Source of the DNA: Bradyrhizobium sp. Tv2a-2
Lineage (GTDB): Bacteria > Pseudomonadota > Alphaproteobacteria > Rhizobiales > Xanthobacteraceae
DNA length: 64,000 nt
Direction of reading: 5' to 3'
Assembly (NCBI RefSeq): GCF_000472425.1
Contig: NZ_AXAI01000002.1
Span: 472,748 to 536,747 of the forward strand
Shown here: piece after piece, positions 37,062 to 45,392 of the stretch
How the letters are laid out: each line of letters opens with the position of its first letter
Position numbering within the stretch: position 1 is the stretch's first letter
Notes under the pieces: model-generated
The model's input: the letters and a program-made list of their open reading frames with translations, nothing else
Told to the model about the DNA's origin: nothing
Databases searched by the model: none
Made by a program: the position numbers and the translations under genes

Positions 37062-37117
37062 AGCATGATCCGGAAAAGTGTGTGGCGGTTTTCCGAAAAG
37101 ATCATGCTCAATCAAAG
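37062..37117. repeat. Dispersed palindromic intergenic repeat (copy A)
   Basis: It begins at AGCATGATCCGGAAAAGTG and is palindromic through CGGTTTTCCGAAAAGATCATGC. Copy B is at 45158-45215 with a few changes. I know this element as a frequent intergenic repeat of Bradyrhizobium chromosomes. It continues into the hairpin at 37121. Confidence 0.85.
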
Positions 37118-37120
37118 ACC

Positions 37121-37161
37121 TAAAGCGCGATGACGATTCAACCAAATCTCATCGCGCTTTA
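37121..37161. terminator. Bidirectional hairpin between convergent genes
   Basis: TAAAGCGCGATGA and its exact complement (13 base pairs) enclose a 15-base loop. With A-rich and T-rich ends on the two arms it can end transcription from both the molybdoenzyme gene and the facing ferredoxin operon. It is part of the same composite repeat as 37062-37117. Confidence 0.7.
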
Positions 37162-37175
37162 GCGGCCTGCTGTCG

Positions 37176-37499
37176 TCAGGTCTGCCGCTCCGGCAAGCGC
37201 AGCGTCAGGCCCTCGAGCGCCGGCGTGATCCTGATCTGGCACGACAGCCGGCTGTTGGGAAGGCGCGCGGACACGGTGCTGTCGAGCAGCGTGTCCTCGT
37301 CTTCGCCGACGGGGCCGAGCTTCTTGAGCCAGGTCTCGTCGACATAGACGTGGCAGGTCGCGCAGATGCCGTTGCCGCCGCATTCCGCCGCGATGCCCTT
37401 GACGCCGTGGCTGACGGCCGCGCGCATGACCGAGGAGTTGTTGTCGGCGTCGATGCTGCGGATATGGTTCTTGCGATCGATGAAGGTGATCTTCGTCAT
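37176..37499 (-). CDS. [2Fe-2S] ferredoxin
   Basis: A 107-residue ferredoxin of the adrenodoxin/putidaredoxin type. The cluster ligands are in AAECGGNGICATCHVYV and the later Cys of SCQIRIT. GAGGA lies upstream of the ATG. It is the last gene of the minus-strand operon that starts at 40454, 61 bases after the reductase gene. It can carry single electrons between the reductase and an oxidoreductase such as the facing molybdoenzyme. Confidence 0.93.
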   Translation of the reverse strand: MTKITFIDRKNHIRSIDADNNSSVMRAAVSHGVKGIAAECGGNGICATCHVYVDETWLKKLGPVGEDEDTLLDSTVSARLPNSRLSCQIRITPALEGLTLRLPERQT

Positions 37500-37560
37500 G
37501 GAGCCATCCTCGCTTGGCAAGTCCTGTACTGAGTCGTTTCGCGGTCAACGACCACCGTCG

Positions 37561-38598
37561 CTAGGCCGCGTGCAACTCATCCTCGTTCTTTCGCGGTGAG
37601 CCGTCGAACCAGCCGACCACCCGCGCGATCAGGCCTGCCTGCTCGTCTTCGCCGGGGTTCGATACAAACGGATCCGTGTAGCATCTGGCGCCGGCAGCGG
37701 CCGCGATCTTCGCCACGGCCTCGGTCATGGCCGGTGCGCCCGCGGTGTAGACGAGATCCGACGGCGAGAGATCCGGCAGATAGTCGGTCGGCCGGCCGCT
37801 GCGAAGCACGGAGGAGACGCTCTGCTGCTCGGACACGACAGGGATGATGGTGACGTTGGGAAACAGCGCCAGCCGGCACAGCGCCCCGTCCATGTAGAAC
37901 GATTGCAGCTTGCGGCTTGCGACGATGAGGACGAGATCGCGTTGCGGCCGCTCGGTGATCGCGCCGACCGCCACCGACCACATCGGCGCAAATCCGGTGC
38001 CGCTCGCGACGATCACGATGCGGCCGAGGTGATTGGGGCGGTGGAAGGCGCTGCCAAAAGGGCCGGACAGCCGGACACGATGGCCGATGCGGATCTTGCT
38101 GCCGAGCGCGGAGGAGACGGCCCCGCTCGGCAGGCGCCGGATGTGGAAATGCAGGAGGCGATCGTCCGGAGCGCCCTGAAGCGGGTAGGTCGGGCTGTAG
38201 CAGCGCGCGGGGAAGCCGCGAAACTGCAGCTTGCAATATTGGCCGGGAAGATAGGCAAATGGTCGCGGCAGCTCGAGCGTGACGCCGACGACGTCGGGCG
38301 CGAGCCGCACGAGGTCGACGACGCGGGCCATTGCCGATGTCGGATCAGGCGTCGGTTCCGCCTCCAAAGTGAGGTCGGAGATCACACGCGCCTGGCAGGC
38401 ATAGATCGTATCACCGCTCGCATCCGTGCCGCCGTAGACTTTGCCGTTGACCAGACGAACCTTGCAGGCGCCGCAAACGCCGCTGCGGCAATCGTGCGGC
38501 ATCTCGACCCCACTCATCAGCGCGCCATCCAGCAGCATGTCGCCGCAATTGGCGTAGAACGTCTCGCCGTTGAACGTAACCTTGCAAGTCTTCGGCAT
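37561..38598 (-). CDS. Ferredoxin-NAD(P)H-type oxidoreductase with N-terminal [2Fe-2S] domain
   Basis: A 345-residue class IB-type reductase. The N-terminal plant-type ferredoxin domain has CRSGVCGACKV and a later YACQA; the FAD domain has ARCYSPTYPL (flavin-binding R-x-Y-S); the NAD domain has VASGTGFAPMW. The order ferredoxin-FAD-NAD resembles BenC-type dioxygenase reductases and phenol hydroxylase P5. Its ATG overlaps the stop of the upstream cytochrome gene by one base (TAATG), indicating coupling. Confidence 0.93.
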   Translation of the reverse strand: MPKTCKVTFNGETFYANCGDMLLDGALMSGVEMPHDCRSGVCGACKVRLVNGKVYGGTDASGDTIYACQARVISDLTLEAEPTPDPTSAMARVVDLVRLAPDVVGVTLELPRPFAYLPGQYCKLQFRGFPARCYSPTYPLQGAPDDRLLHFHIRRLPSGAVSSALGSKIRIGHRVRLSGPFGSAFHRPNHLGRIVIVASGTGFAPMWSVAVGAITERPQRDLVLIVASRKLQSFYMDGALCRLALFPNVTIIPVVSEQQSVSSVLRSGRPTDYLPDLSPSDLVYTAGAPAMTEAVAKIAAAAGARCYTDPFVSNPGEDEQAGLIARVVGWFDGSPRKNEDELHAA

Positions 38599-40454
38599 TA
38601 CTCTACCTCGATGCGAATAGGTCGGACGTGTCGCGTATGCCTGATCTCGCTGTGATCGAAGGCTGCGACCCGCATGAAGACGCCGCTCTTGAGCGGCACG
38701 TCGTATTGGCTGTGGGTATCGAGGCGGCGCGCCACCTCGAGCGCCCAATGTCCGGACGCCCAGCGGGCCGCACAGCGAATGTCGGCGCGGTCGCCGCTGT
38801 ACTCGCCGGAGACGATGACGCCGGGAACGACGGTGCCGACCGGGATCGCGCGGTCGAGTTCCGGCGTGTAGGGCACCGTCTCCGCCTCCGTCATGAACCA
38901 GCGCGCGCCGTCGCTTTCGCCGACATCCGGATCGAGATTGATCAGCCCCATCGCATTGCCTGTCGCCACCATATCCTTGGGCAGTCGCAGCGGCCTGACG
39001 AAGCCATTGCCGCCTTTCGGATCGGACGGCGGCACAAAATTGTCGCTGTAATTTGCCGTGCCCGGGTCATGGTCGAAGCCGCCGCGATAGGGCGCGCGAT
39101 TGCTGACCTGCGTTGCGGTGGGTTCGAGCGGCGGGCCGAAATGGTCGTCGTCCATCCACCCGGTTGGGCCGCCGCTGGTCGCCTTCCATTGCCACACGTC
39201 GGCATAGAGGCCTTCAACCATCGTGTAATGCAGGCCACGCCCGCTCATGGTCGCCGGCGCATCGGGAATCGGACGCGGGCTGGCGTGGAAGGTGCGGTCG
39301 CCCGCTAGCGTAGCGTCGAGTGTCGTGAACAGCACGGCAAACTTGTCCTCGTTAAAGGCACGCTCGTCACCACGCTCGTAGCCGTCATGGAGCAGGTGCC
39401 AGCCGTCGACCCGCTTGATCAGCGGCAGCTGCTTCAGGGAGCGTGTCGGATCCTCCCAGGTGAACAGGAAATAGGCCCAGGTGCCGTCGTGCACCGCGCG
39501 GATCTGGACCCTGGACTCGCCCTTGCCGTCGAAATTGCCGCCCTGATTGGTCATGAGCGAGAGCGGCTCGACATTGCGCCAGACCGGATCGGAGGTGTCG
39601 CCGTCGAGAACCGGCGCGTCGGCGCTGGCGATGCGGTGGATGCGCAAGGTGTCGACGACCAGCCAATTCGTCGCGAGCAGGATCCAAGTCGCGGTCATTG
39701 CTGCGGCTGCGGCGACCAGAAGCGGATTGGTCTGCAGTGTCACGTTCCGTCGCCGCCGCTCGCGCGAGGCGCCGCTCGCCTGCCGCCGTCGTGGTTCATG
39801 TTTGCCGTGACCGTCAGGCGCTGTCGGCTGTAGTGGTACCTTCGCCTCCGTACCGGCCTGCGCGTTTTGTTCGACGAGCATGGTCAGAAGCTCGACTGCA
39901 TCCAGCCGGGGCGGGGGTGGCGGCAGCGGGCCGGGCCTGATGATGCGAAAGAGCTGGGACGTTCCGCCGATCCAGGCATGGACAAGAACGTGAAGGCCGA
40001 TGAACGCCGGAATGGCCCAGCTTGCCAGCCAGTGTGCGGTGGTGACGGTAAAGCCGGCGAACAGACCGAAATAAAGCAGCCCCCCGCTGGCGATTAGAAT
40101 CAGCATGGCTGCGAAAAAGCCCCAGGTAAGAAGTGCGCTGACAGCCGCAAGCCGCGCCCGCCTGCGTCCCACGAGTCCGCGAAGCCTCATCTTGTCGAGC
40201 TGAACGCGGCGTGTGAGACCGGAGCGTGCCAGGTAAATCGCGTAAGCGAGCGCAATACCGGTCAGCGCCACTGCTGACTTGATGTGCAGGGTCCAGACAC
40301 TGGTGCACGGCAGAATTGCATCGAGCAGGTTGATCCAGGTCCGATCGGGCGTTTCTGACGCGATGCGCAGCCCGCTGATGAACGCGGCGGCGGTCGCCGC
40401 GACGAGCAGCCAGTGCAGGATGACCGTGCCGTAGTCGGTCTTGCGGCGTCTCAC
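38598..40454 (-). CDS. Cytochrome b561-like membrane protein fused to an ethylbenzene-dehydrogenase-type haem domain
   Basis: A 618-residue protein. Four transmembrane helices (about residues 10-180) carry histidines suited to two b haems (VILHWLL, WTLHIKSAV, TTAHWLAS, GLHVLVHAW). A Pro/Arg-rich loop and a fifth helix (LLVAAAAAMTATWILLA) lead to a C-terminal extracytoplasmic domain of the EB_dh kind, as in the gamma subunit of ethylbenzene dehydrogenase (VWRNVEPLSL, then FLFTWEDPTRS). The GTG at 40454 follows AGGAGGG. It probably links the quinone pool to the reductase and ferredoxin encoded next. Confidence 0.85.
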   Translation of the reverse strand: MRRRKTDYGTVILHWLLVAATAAAFISGLRIASETPDRTWINLLDAILPCTSVWTLHIKSAVALTGIALAYAIYLARSGLTRRVQLDKMRLRGLVGRRRARLAAVSALLTWGFFAAMLILIASGGLLYFGLFAGFTVTTAHWLASWAIPAFIGLHVLVHAWIGGTSQLFRIIRPGPLPPPPPRLDAVELLTMLVEQNAQAGTEAKVPLQPTAPDGHGKHEPRRRQASGASRERRRRNVTLQTNPLLVAAAAAMTATWILLATNWLVVDTLRIHRIASADAPVLDGDTSDPVWRNVEPLSLMTNQGGNFDGKGESRVQIRAVHDGTWAYFLFTWEDPTRSLKQLPLIKRVDGWHLLHDGYERGDERAFNEDKFAVLFTTLDATLAGDRTFHASPRPIPDAPATMSGRGLHYTMVEGLYADVWQWKATSGGPTGWMDDDHFGPPLEPTATQVSNRAPYRGGFDHDPGTANYSDNFVPPSDPKGGNGFVRPLRLPKDMVATGNAMGLINLDPDVGESDGARWFMTEAETVPYTPELDRAIPVGTVVPGVIVSGEYSGDRADIRCAARWASGHWALEVARRLDTHSQYDVPLKSGVFMRVAAFDHSEIRHTRHVRPIRIEVE

Positions 40455-41228
40455 CGATCCCTCCTGCTCTCGTGGAGGGCCCACGCTTCGCCGCCGGCAT
40501 GTCGCCTGGCCGTCTCACACATGCCGCGCGGTCGCAAGCCATCGTCGCCCGACAGTCGCCACGCGGTACGCTGCAGAAAGCCGTTCTTACGCCTATACAA
40601 CTCGCTGTCCCCCCAGATACGGAATCGCCGGAATCGGCGACGAAAGCCTCTCTCCTTGTTATTCGGCACGCGCCGAAACGCCGTCCAAGCAGCTCTGCCC
40701 AAGCTGAATCGGACGATCGGCGGATCTGGCGCGCGGGTGATTCGTGACTGGCCGATCTTCAGGTCTGCTCCGCAGATGCCCTGCCAGTTGTGTCGTTCGC
40801 GAAGCGCTTCATTGTTTTTCCCCGTTCTTCATTGCGCCGTCAGCCTGACCGAAGGAAAGACCGGCCAACGTCAATCGACCCAACGGCATCAAGGTTTATT
40901 TAGCTTCGTGGCGTCATTCGGCCGACACAACGGCCAATGCGTGCAGAAGCAAGGTCATAGACCGACGATTCTATGACGCCAACGCACGACATGCGGCGCA
41001 GCTTGCACGCAACTATCTAGAGTGGTGCCGGAATTTTTTTATCGTAACGGGACGTCGTGGATCTGCACGAAGCCTCGGCAAGGTCGCCGCCTTCGCGCTC
41101 AACCTCCCCGCGAGTGATTTTTTTCGAGCCATTGCCCTTCAAGTCCAATTGTTGCCGGAAAATGGTCCGCATCGGCTGTCAGGAAATATACCGACCAGCG
41201 ATAACTCATCAGGGGGGAGATGCACGGG
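40455..41228. other. 774-base divergent intergenic region
   Basis: No credible gene is present; the open frames are basic-rich and look like chance readings. It separates the cytochrome operon from the secretion operon and must hold both promoters. A short direct repeat of CGGAATC near 40620-40640 was noticed; no regulator site was identified. Confidence 0.5.
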
Positions 41229-43052
41229 ATGAGTGTCGTGCAGGAGCATTTGCAAACACCGTCGCTCGCGGCAGCGGCGGGCCCATCATCAGCACCGGCA
41301 GCGGACGATCCGGTATCGCGCGGCTTGCGCGACAGCCGGCGGCGCATGGTCGGCATCGCCGTATTCAGCGGCGTGATCAATCTCTTGATGCTGTCCGGCT
41401 CGCTCTACATGCTGCAGGTCTATGACCGGGTGATTCCGAGCCGTAATCTTGCGACGCTGTTCGGTCTCTCGTCGATGGTGCTGTTTGCCTATCTGATGCA
41501 GGGATATTTCGAGGCGCTGCGTTCGCGCATGCTGTGCCGGGTCGCGACCCTGTTCGATGTCGGCCTGCAGGAGGCGATCCATACCGCGCTAGCGACGCTG
41601 CCGCTGCGTGGCGCCAAGCCGCTGGCGATGCAACAGCCGCTGCGCGATCTCGACCAGATCCGCGCCTTCATGTCGAGCATGGGGCCGACCGCCTTTCTGG
41701 ACATGCCGTGGATCCCTGTCTTCCTACTGGCATTGTTCATGTTTCATCCGGCGATCGGCCTGACCGCTTTGCTCGGGACAGTCTCGATCATAGCCATGAC
41801 ATTGCTGACCGAGCGCCTGTCGCGCGGGGCCGCCAAGGCGGCGATGGATTCGAGCGCGCAGCGCCAGGTGCTTGCCGACGCCACGCAGCGCAATGCCGAG
41901 GTGATCCAGGCGCTCGGGATGGCGGATCGATTCAAGACGCGCTGGTCGCGGGTCAACGAGCGCTATTTACGGGAAAACATTCGCGCCAGCGATCTGTTTG
42001 CCAATCTCGGCTCGGGCGCCAAGGTGATGCGCTATGTGCTGCAGTCGGGCATGTTGGGGATTGGCGCTTATCTCGTGGTGTCCGACAAGGCTTCGGGCGG
42101 CGTGATGGTCGCCTCGTCGATCATGATGGGTCGCGCGCTGGCGCCGGTCGAGGTCGCGCTCGGCAGTTGGAAACAGCTTGTCGCGGCACGCCAGGGCATG
42201 GCCCGGTTGCGCGCGGTCTGCAAGGCGACCGCAAGACCTCCGCTGCCGGCGGTGGCGCTGGTGCGTCCGAGCCGGGAGCTGTCGGTGCAGGATCTCACGG
42301 TTTCAGCACCGGGCACCGATACCCCGATCGTGTCGAATATCAGCTTCAAGCTCCCGGCCGGCACTGGACTGGCACTATTGGGCGCTAGCGCCTCGGGCAA
42401 GACCTCGCTCTCCAAGGCGCTTGTCGGAATATGGCCGGCCAGGGGGGGCACTGTCCGGCTTGATGGCGCAGCGATCGATCAGTGGCGCAGCGAGGAGCTC
42501 GGCCGCCATGTCGGCTACTTGCCGCAGGATGTCGCTCTGTTCGACGGCACCATTGCCGAGAACATCGCACGCTTCGACGAGAGCGCCACGTCGGAGGCGG
42601 TGCTTAGGGCCGCGCAGATCGCGGGCGTGCACGATATCATCCTGCGTCTGCCCGAGGGCTATTCGACCCAGATCGGCCAGGGCGGGATGTCGCTGTCGGC
42701 AGGGCAGCGGCAGCGAGTCGGGCTGGCGCGGGCCGTCTATGGCGATCCTTTTCTGGTGGTGCTGGACGAGCCGAATGCCAACCTGGATACCGACGGCGAG
42801 AACGCCTTGACCCGCGCCATCCAGATCCTGCGCCGGAATAACAGCATCGTCGTCGTCATATCCCATCGTCCAAGCGCGATCGCCGCCCTGAACATGGCGA
42901 TGGTCCTCTATGATGGGAAGGTGATCGCCTTTGGCCCGACCGAGGACATCTTCTCCCGCGTTCGCGGCTCGCGCGCGCCCGGCGCGCCGAAGATGCCGAC
43001 ACAACCGGTGGCGAAAGCGCCGCCGCGCGCAGCCGTGACCGAGAGCATCTAG
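41229..43052 (+). CDS. Type I secretion system permease/ATPase (PrtD-like)
   Basis: A 607-residue ABC exporter half. The membrane domain holds several hydrophobic helices in residues 35-290; the nucleotide-binding domain has Walker A GASASGKT (the fourth position is Ala, as in other PrtD-type proteins), signature LSAGQRQRVGLARA and Walker B VVLDEPNANLD. There is no N-terminal peptidase domain, so cargo is not processed by a C39 protease. AGGGGGGAG lies 7 bases before the ATG at 41229, better placed than for the ATG at 41220. The HlyD adaptor starts 2 bases after its stop. Confidence 0.94.
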   Translation: MSVVQEHLQTPSLAAAAGPSSAPAADDPVSRGLRDSRRRMVGIAVFSGVINLLMLSGSLYMLQVYDRVIPSRNLATLFGLSSMVLFAYLMQGYFEALRSRMLCRVATLFDVGLQEAIHTALATLPLRGAKPLAMQQPLRDLDQIRAFMSSMGPTAFLDMPWIPVFLLALFMFHPAIGLTALLGTVSIIAMTLLTERLSRGAAKAAMDSSAQRQVLADATQRNAEVIQALGMADRFKTRWSRVNERYLRENIRASDLFANLGSGAKVMRYVLQSGMLGIGAYLVVSDKASGGVMVASSIMMGRALAPVEVALGSWKQLVAARQGMARLRAVCKATARPPLPAVALVRPSRELSVQDLTVSAPGTDTPIVSNISFKLPAGTGLALLGASASGKTSLSKALVGIWPARGGTVRLDGAAIDQWRSEELGRHVGYLPQDVALFDGTIAENIARFDESATSEAVLRAAQIAGVHDIILRLPEGYSTQIGQGGMSLSAGQRQRVGLARAVYGDPFLVVLDEPNANLDTDGENALTRAIQILRRNNSIVVVISHRPSAIAALNMAMVLYDGKVIAFGPTEDIFSRVRGSRAPGAPKMPTQPVAKAPPRAAVTESI

Positions 43053-43054
43053 CC

Positions 43055-45043
43055 ATGCGTCCCTTCAACAATGATCCGCGCTTCGATCGCACCGCGCAAG
43101 GATGGAGCGGCGAGAGCGATGGTGACGGGGTCGGTCCGCAGGGTGCAGCGCTGATCCGCGAACTCCACCGCCTGCGTCAAGCCCTTGACGACGAGCGCGG
43201 AGGGGCCAACCGTCGGCGCAGACCTCCCGCTCCCGACGAGGCACGAAAGCCGCAACCGCCACGGAAGGCCCAAGCGCCGCGGCCCGCCCAAGCGCCGCGG
43301 CCAGCTCAAACGCCGCGGCCATCTGACGCCTCCGCGCGGAAGGCCCAAGGCAGGATGCGCCGCGCGCAGCCCAAGCGAAAAAGTACGATGGAGCAGGCGA
43401 TCGATGTATGTCTGCGGCCATTCGCGGCGAAGGTCTCGATTGAGCCCGAGCGGCCTCGCGAAGGCTCGGTTGAGCCCGCGGCTGTGCCGCCGCGTGGGCA
43501 CAGCCCGTCGATCGCGCCCACCGACCCCGTGTTTATGGATCTAGCGGCGCCTGCACCCGAAATGCGCGTGCTTGCGGGGGCGCATCGATCCGCTGTCGGT
43601 GAAAATGCAGAGGCCGCACTCCCGTCCAAGACCGAGACGGCCGCGGTCAAGTGGATCGCGAGATGCCGGGAGGGCCTCATGACGGGCCTTGCATTCCTCG
43701 TGGATCGCGACGGCGCGATGCCGCCGGCTGACGGCGACGACAGCCTCCTCGTCCGGACGCGATGGGGCTTCGAGCATGAGTTGCGTGTCGGGCTCCGAAT
43801 CCTGATCATCGCGCTACTGCTGGGCGGGGGCTGGCTTGCCTTCGTGCCGCTCGCCGGAGCGGTCGTTGTGCCCGGCAATCTCGTGGTCCAATCCAACGTC
43901 AAGCAGATCCAACATCCGACCGGCGGCGTCGTCGCAGAGATCAAGGCGCAGAATGGTGTGCGGGTCGAGGCGGGCGATCTCCTGGTGCGGCTTGACGCCA
44001 CGCAAGCGAAAGCCAGCCTCCAGGTCCTGACCAAGCAGCTCGACGAGGTCCGGGCGCGGATGGCGCGTCTGGCTGCCGAGCGCGACGGTCGGGCCCAGAT
44101 CGAGTTCCCGGCAGAGCTTTTGACCCGGGCGAGCGAAGATAATGTCATGAGCCTTTTGGCATCGGAAGATCAGCTGTTCAGGGCGCGCTCCAGCACGCGG
44201 CAAAGCCAGAAAGACCTGCTGACCAGCCAGATCGCACAGCTCTCCCAGGAGATCACGGGGCTTGACGCGCAGGTGGATTCGAAGGCCAAGCAACTGGATC
44301 TGATCCAGGGCGAGCTTAGCGGTGTCCAGGACCTCTATGACAAGCGGCTGGTGCCGCTGACGCGACTTACCAGCCTCCAGCGCGATGCCGCGCGCATCGA
44401 TGGTGAGCGCGGGCAGCTGGTGTCCTCGATTGCCGAGACCAAAGCGAAGATCGATACAGCCAAGCTACAGATGGTCCGCGTCGACCAGGACTTTCGGGCC
44501 GAAGTCGTGAAGGATATGAACGAGGCGCAGGGCAAGGAGGCCGAGCTTGTCGAGCGCGGCATCGCGGCGCGCGATCAGCTCGACCGGATCGAAATCCGCG
44601 CCCCGACCTCAGGGACGGTCAATCAGCTTTCCATTCATACCCTGGGTGGTGTCATTAAGGCCGGCGAGACGATCATGGAGATCGTTCCGGATGCGGACGA
44701 TCTGCAGATCGAGGCGCGCGTCGACCCGAAGGATATCGACCACGTGAAGACCGGTCAGAAGGCATTCGTCCGATTGACCGCGTTCAATCAGCGCACCACG
44801 CCGCAGCTCAAGGGAAGTGTCAACTACGTGTCGGCAGACACCGGGCATGATCAGCAATCGAACAAGCCGTTCTACACGGTCAGGATCGTGCTGCCCGAGG
44901 ACGAGCGCCGACGGCTGAGCGGGCAGCAGCTTGTCCCTGGGATGCCAACCGAGGTTTTCATGCAGACCGGCAGTCGGACCATGCTGAGCTATCTCTTCGA
45001 GCCGATCAACGATCAGCTGCGGCGAGCCTTTGTCGAGCAGTGA
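43055..45043 (+). CDS. HlyD-family type I secretion periplasmic adaptor with long N-terminal extension
   Basis: A 662-residue adaptor, about 200 residues longer than usual. Residues 1-240 are Pro/Arg/Ala-rich, with PRPAQAPRPAQTPRPS repeats near residue 75. A transmembrane segment (ILIIALLLGGGWLAF, about residue 248) precedes the lipoyl half-motif VEAGDLLVRLDATQAK, a long coiled coil (about 320-500), the second lipoyl half and the C-terminal beta domain (PGMPTEVFMQTG). The N-terminal extension is cytoplasmic and could engage cargo or the ATPase. The TolC-like outer-membrane component is not in the window. Confidence 0.92.
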   Translation: MRPFNNDPRFDRTAQGWSGESDGDGVGPQGAALIRELHRLRQALDDERGGANRRRRPPAPDEARKPQPPRKAQAPRPAQAPRPAQTPRPSDASARKAQGRMRRAQPKRKSTMEQAIDVCLRPFAAKVSIEPERPREGSVEPAAVPPRGHSPSIAPTDPVFMDLAAPAPEMRVLAGAHRSAVGENAEAALPSKTETAAVKWIARCREGLMTGLAFLVDRDGAMPPADGDDSLLVRTRWGFEHELRVGLRILIIALLLGGGWLAFVPLAGAVVVPGNLVVQSNVKQIQHPTGGVVAEIKAQNGVRVEAGDLLVRLDATQAKASLQVLTKQLDEVRARMARLAAERDGRAQIEFPAELLTRASEDNVMSLLASEDQLFRARSSTRQSQKDLLTSQIAQLSQEITGLDAQVDSKAKQLDLIQGELSGVQDLYDKRLVPLTRLTSLQRDAARIDGERGQLVSSIAETKAKIDTAKLQMVRVDQDFRAEVVKDMNEAQGKEAELVERGIAARDQLDRIEIRAPTSGTVNQLSIHTLGGVIKAGETIMEIVPDADDLQIEARVDPKDIDHVKTGQKAFVRLTAFNQRTTPQLKGSVNYVSADTGHDQQSNKPFYTVRIVLPEDERRRLSGQQLVPGMPTEVFMQTGSRTMLSYLFEPINDQLRRAFVEQ

Positions 45044-45392
45044 GTGCTCTAAGATTGCAAAATGTGCGAGCCGCAATTTGCCCAAACATCATCATACTTG
45101 TGCGCGAGCGCGCACCTTCTTTGGCCCAATTGCAACGATTAGTTCACAATCGGTTCGAGCATGATCCGGAAAAGTGTGAGTAGCGGTTTTCCGAAACGAT
45201 CATGGTCAATCAAAGCGCCGGGCACGACGACGATTCAACGAGGTCGCGTCGCGCCTTGGTAGCGCAAGAAAACACAATTCCCTGGGCCGGCGCCCGTCGG
45301 CTGAGGGGGGCAAACGTCCTGCAAACTCTTTACTTGGTCCTGCGAAGAGCGCCGGGGCAGGTGGCGCGATTGGTTATTGGGGAGATCAAACA
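45044..45392. other. Intergenic region between the HlyD and candidate cargo genes
   Basis: No gene is seen. It contains repeat copy B (45158-45215) and, upstream of the next start, the Shine-Dalgarno GGGGAG. Confidence 0.5.
45158..45215. repeat. Dispersed palindromic intergenic repeat (copy B)
   Basis: It shares AGCATGATCCGGAAAAGTGT, the GCGGTTTTCCGAAA segment and TCAATCAAAG with copy A at 37062. The following hairpin of copy A is present only as a decayed version around GACGATTCAAC. Confidence 0.85.

Noticed and set aside
40413..40976. A 187-codon plus-strand frame upstream of the secretion operon
   Set aside because: It overlaps the start of the divergent cytochrome gene, is Arg/Ser/Pro-rich, and lacks a ribosome binding site or family match.
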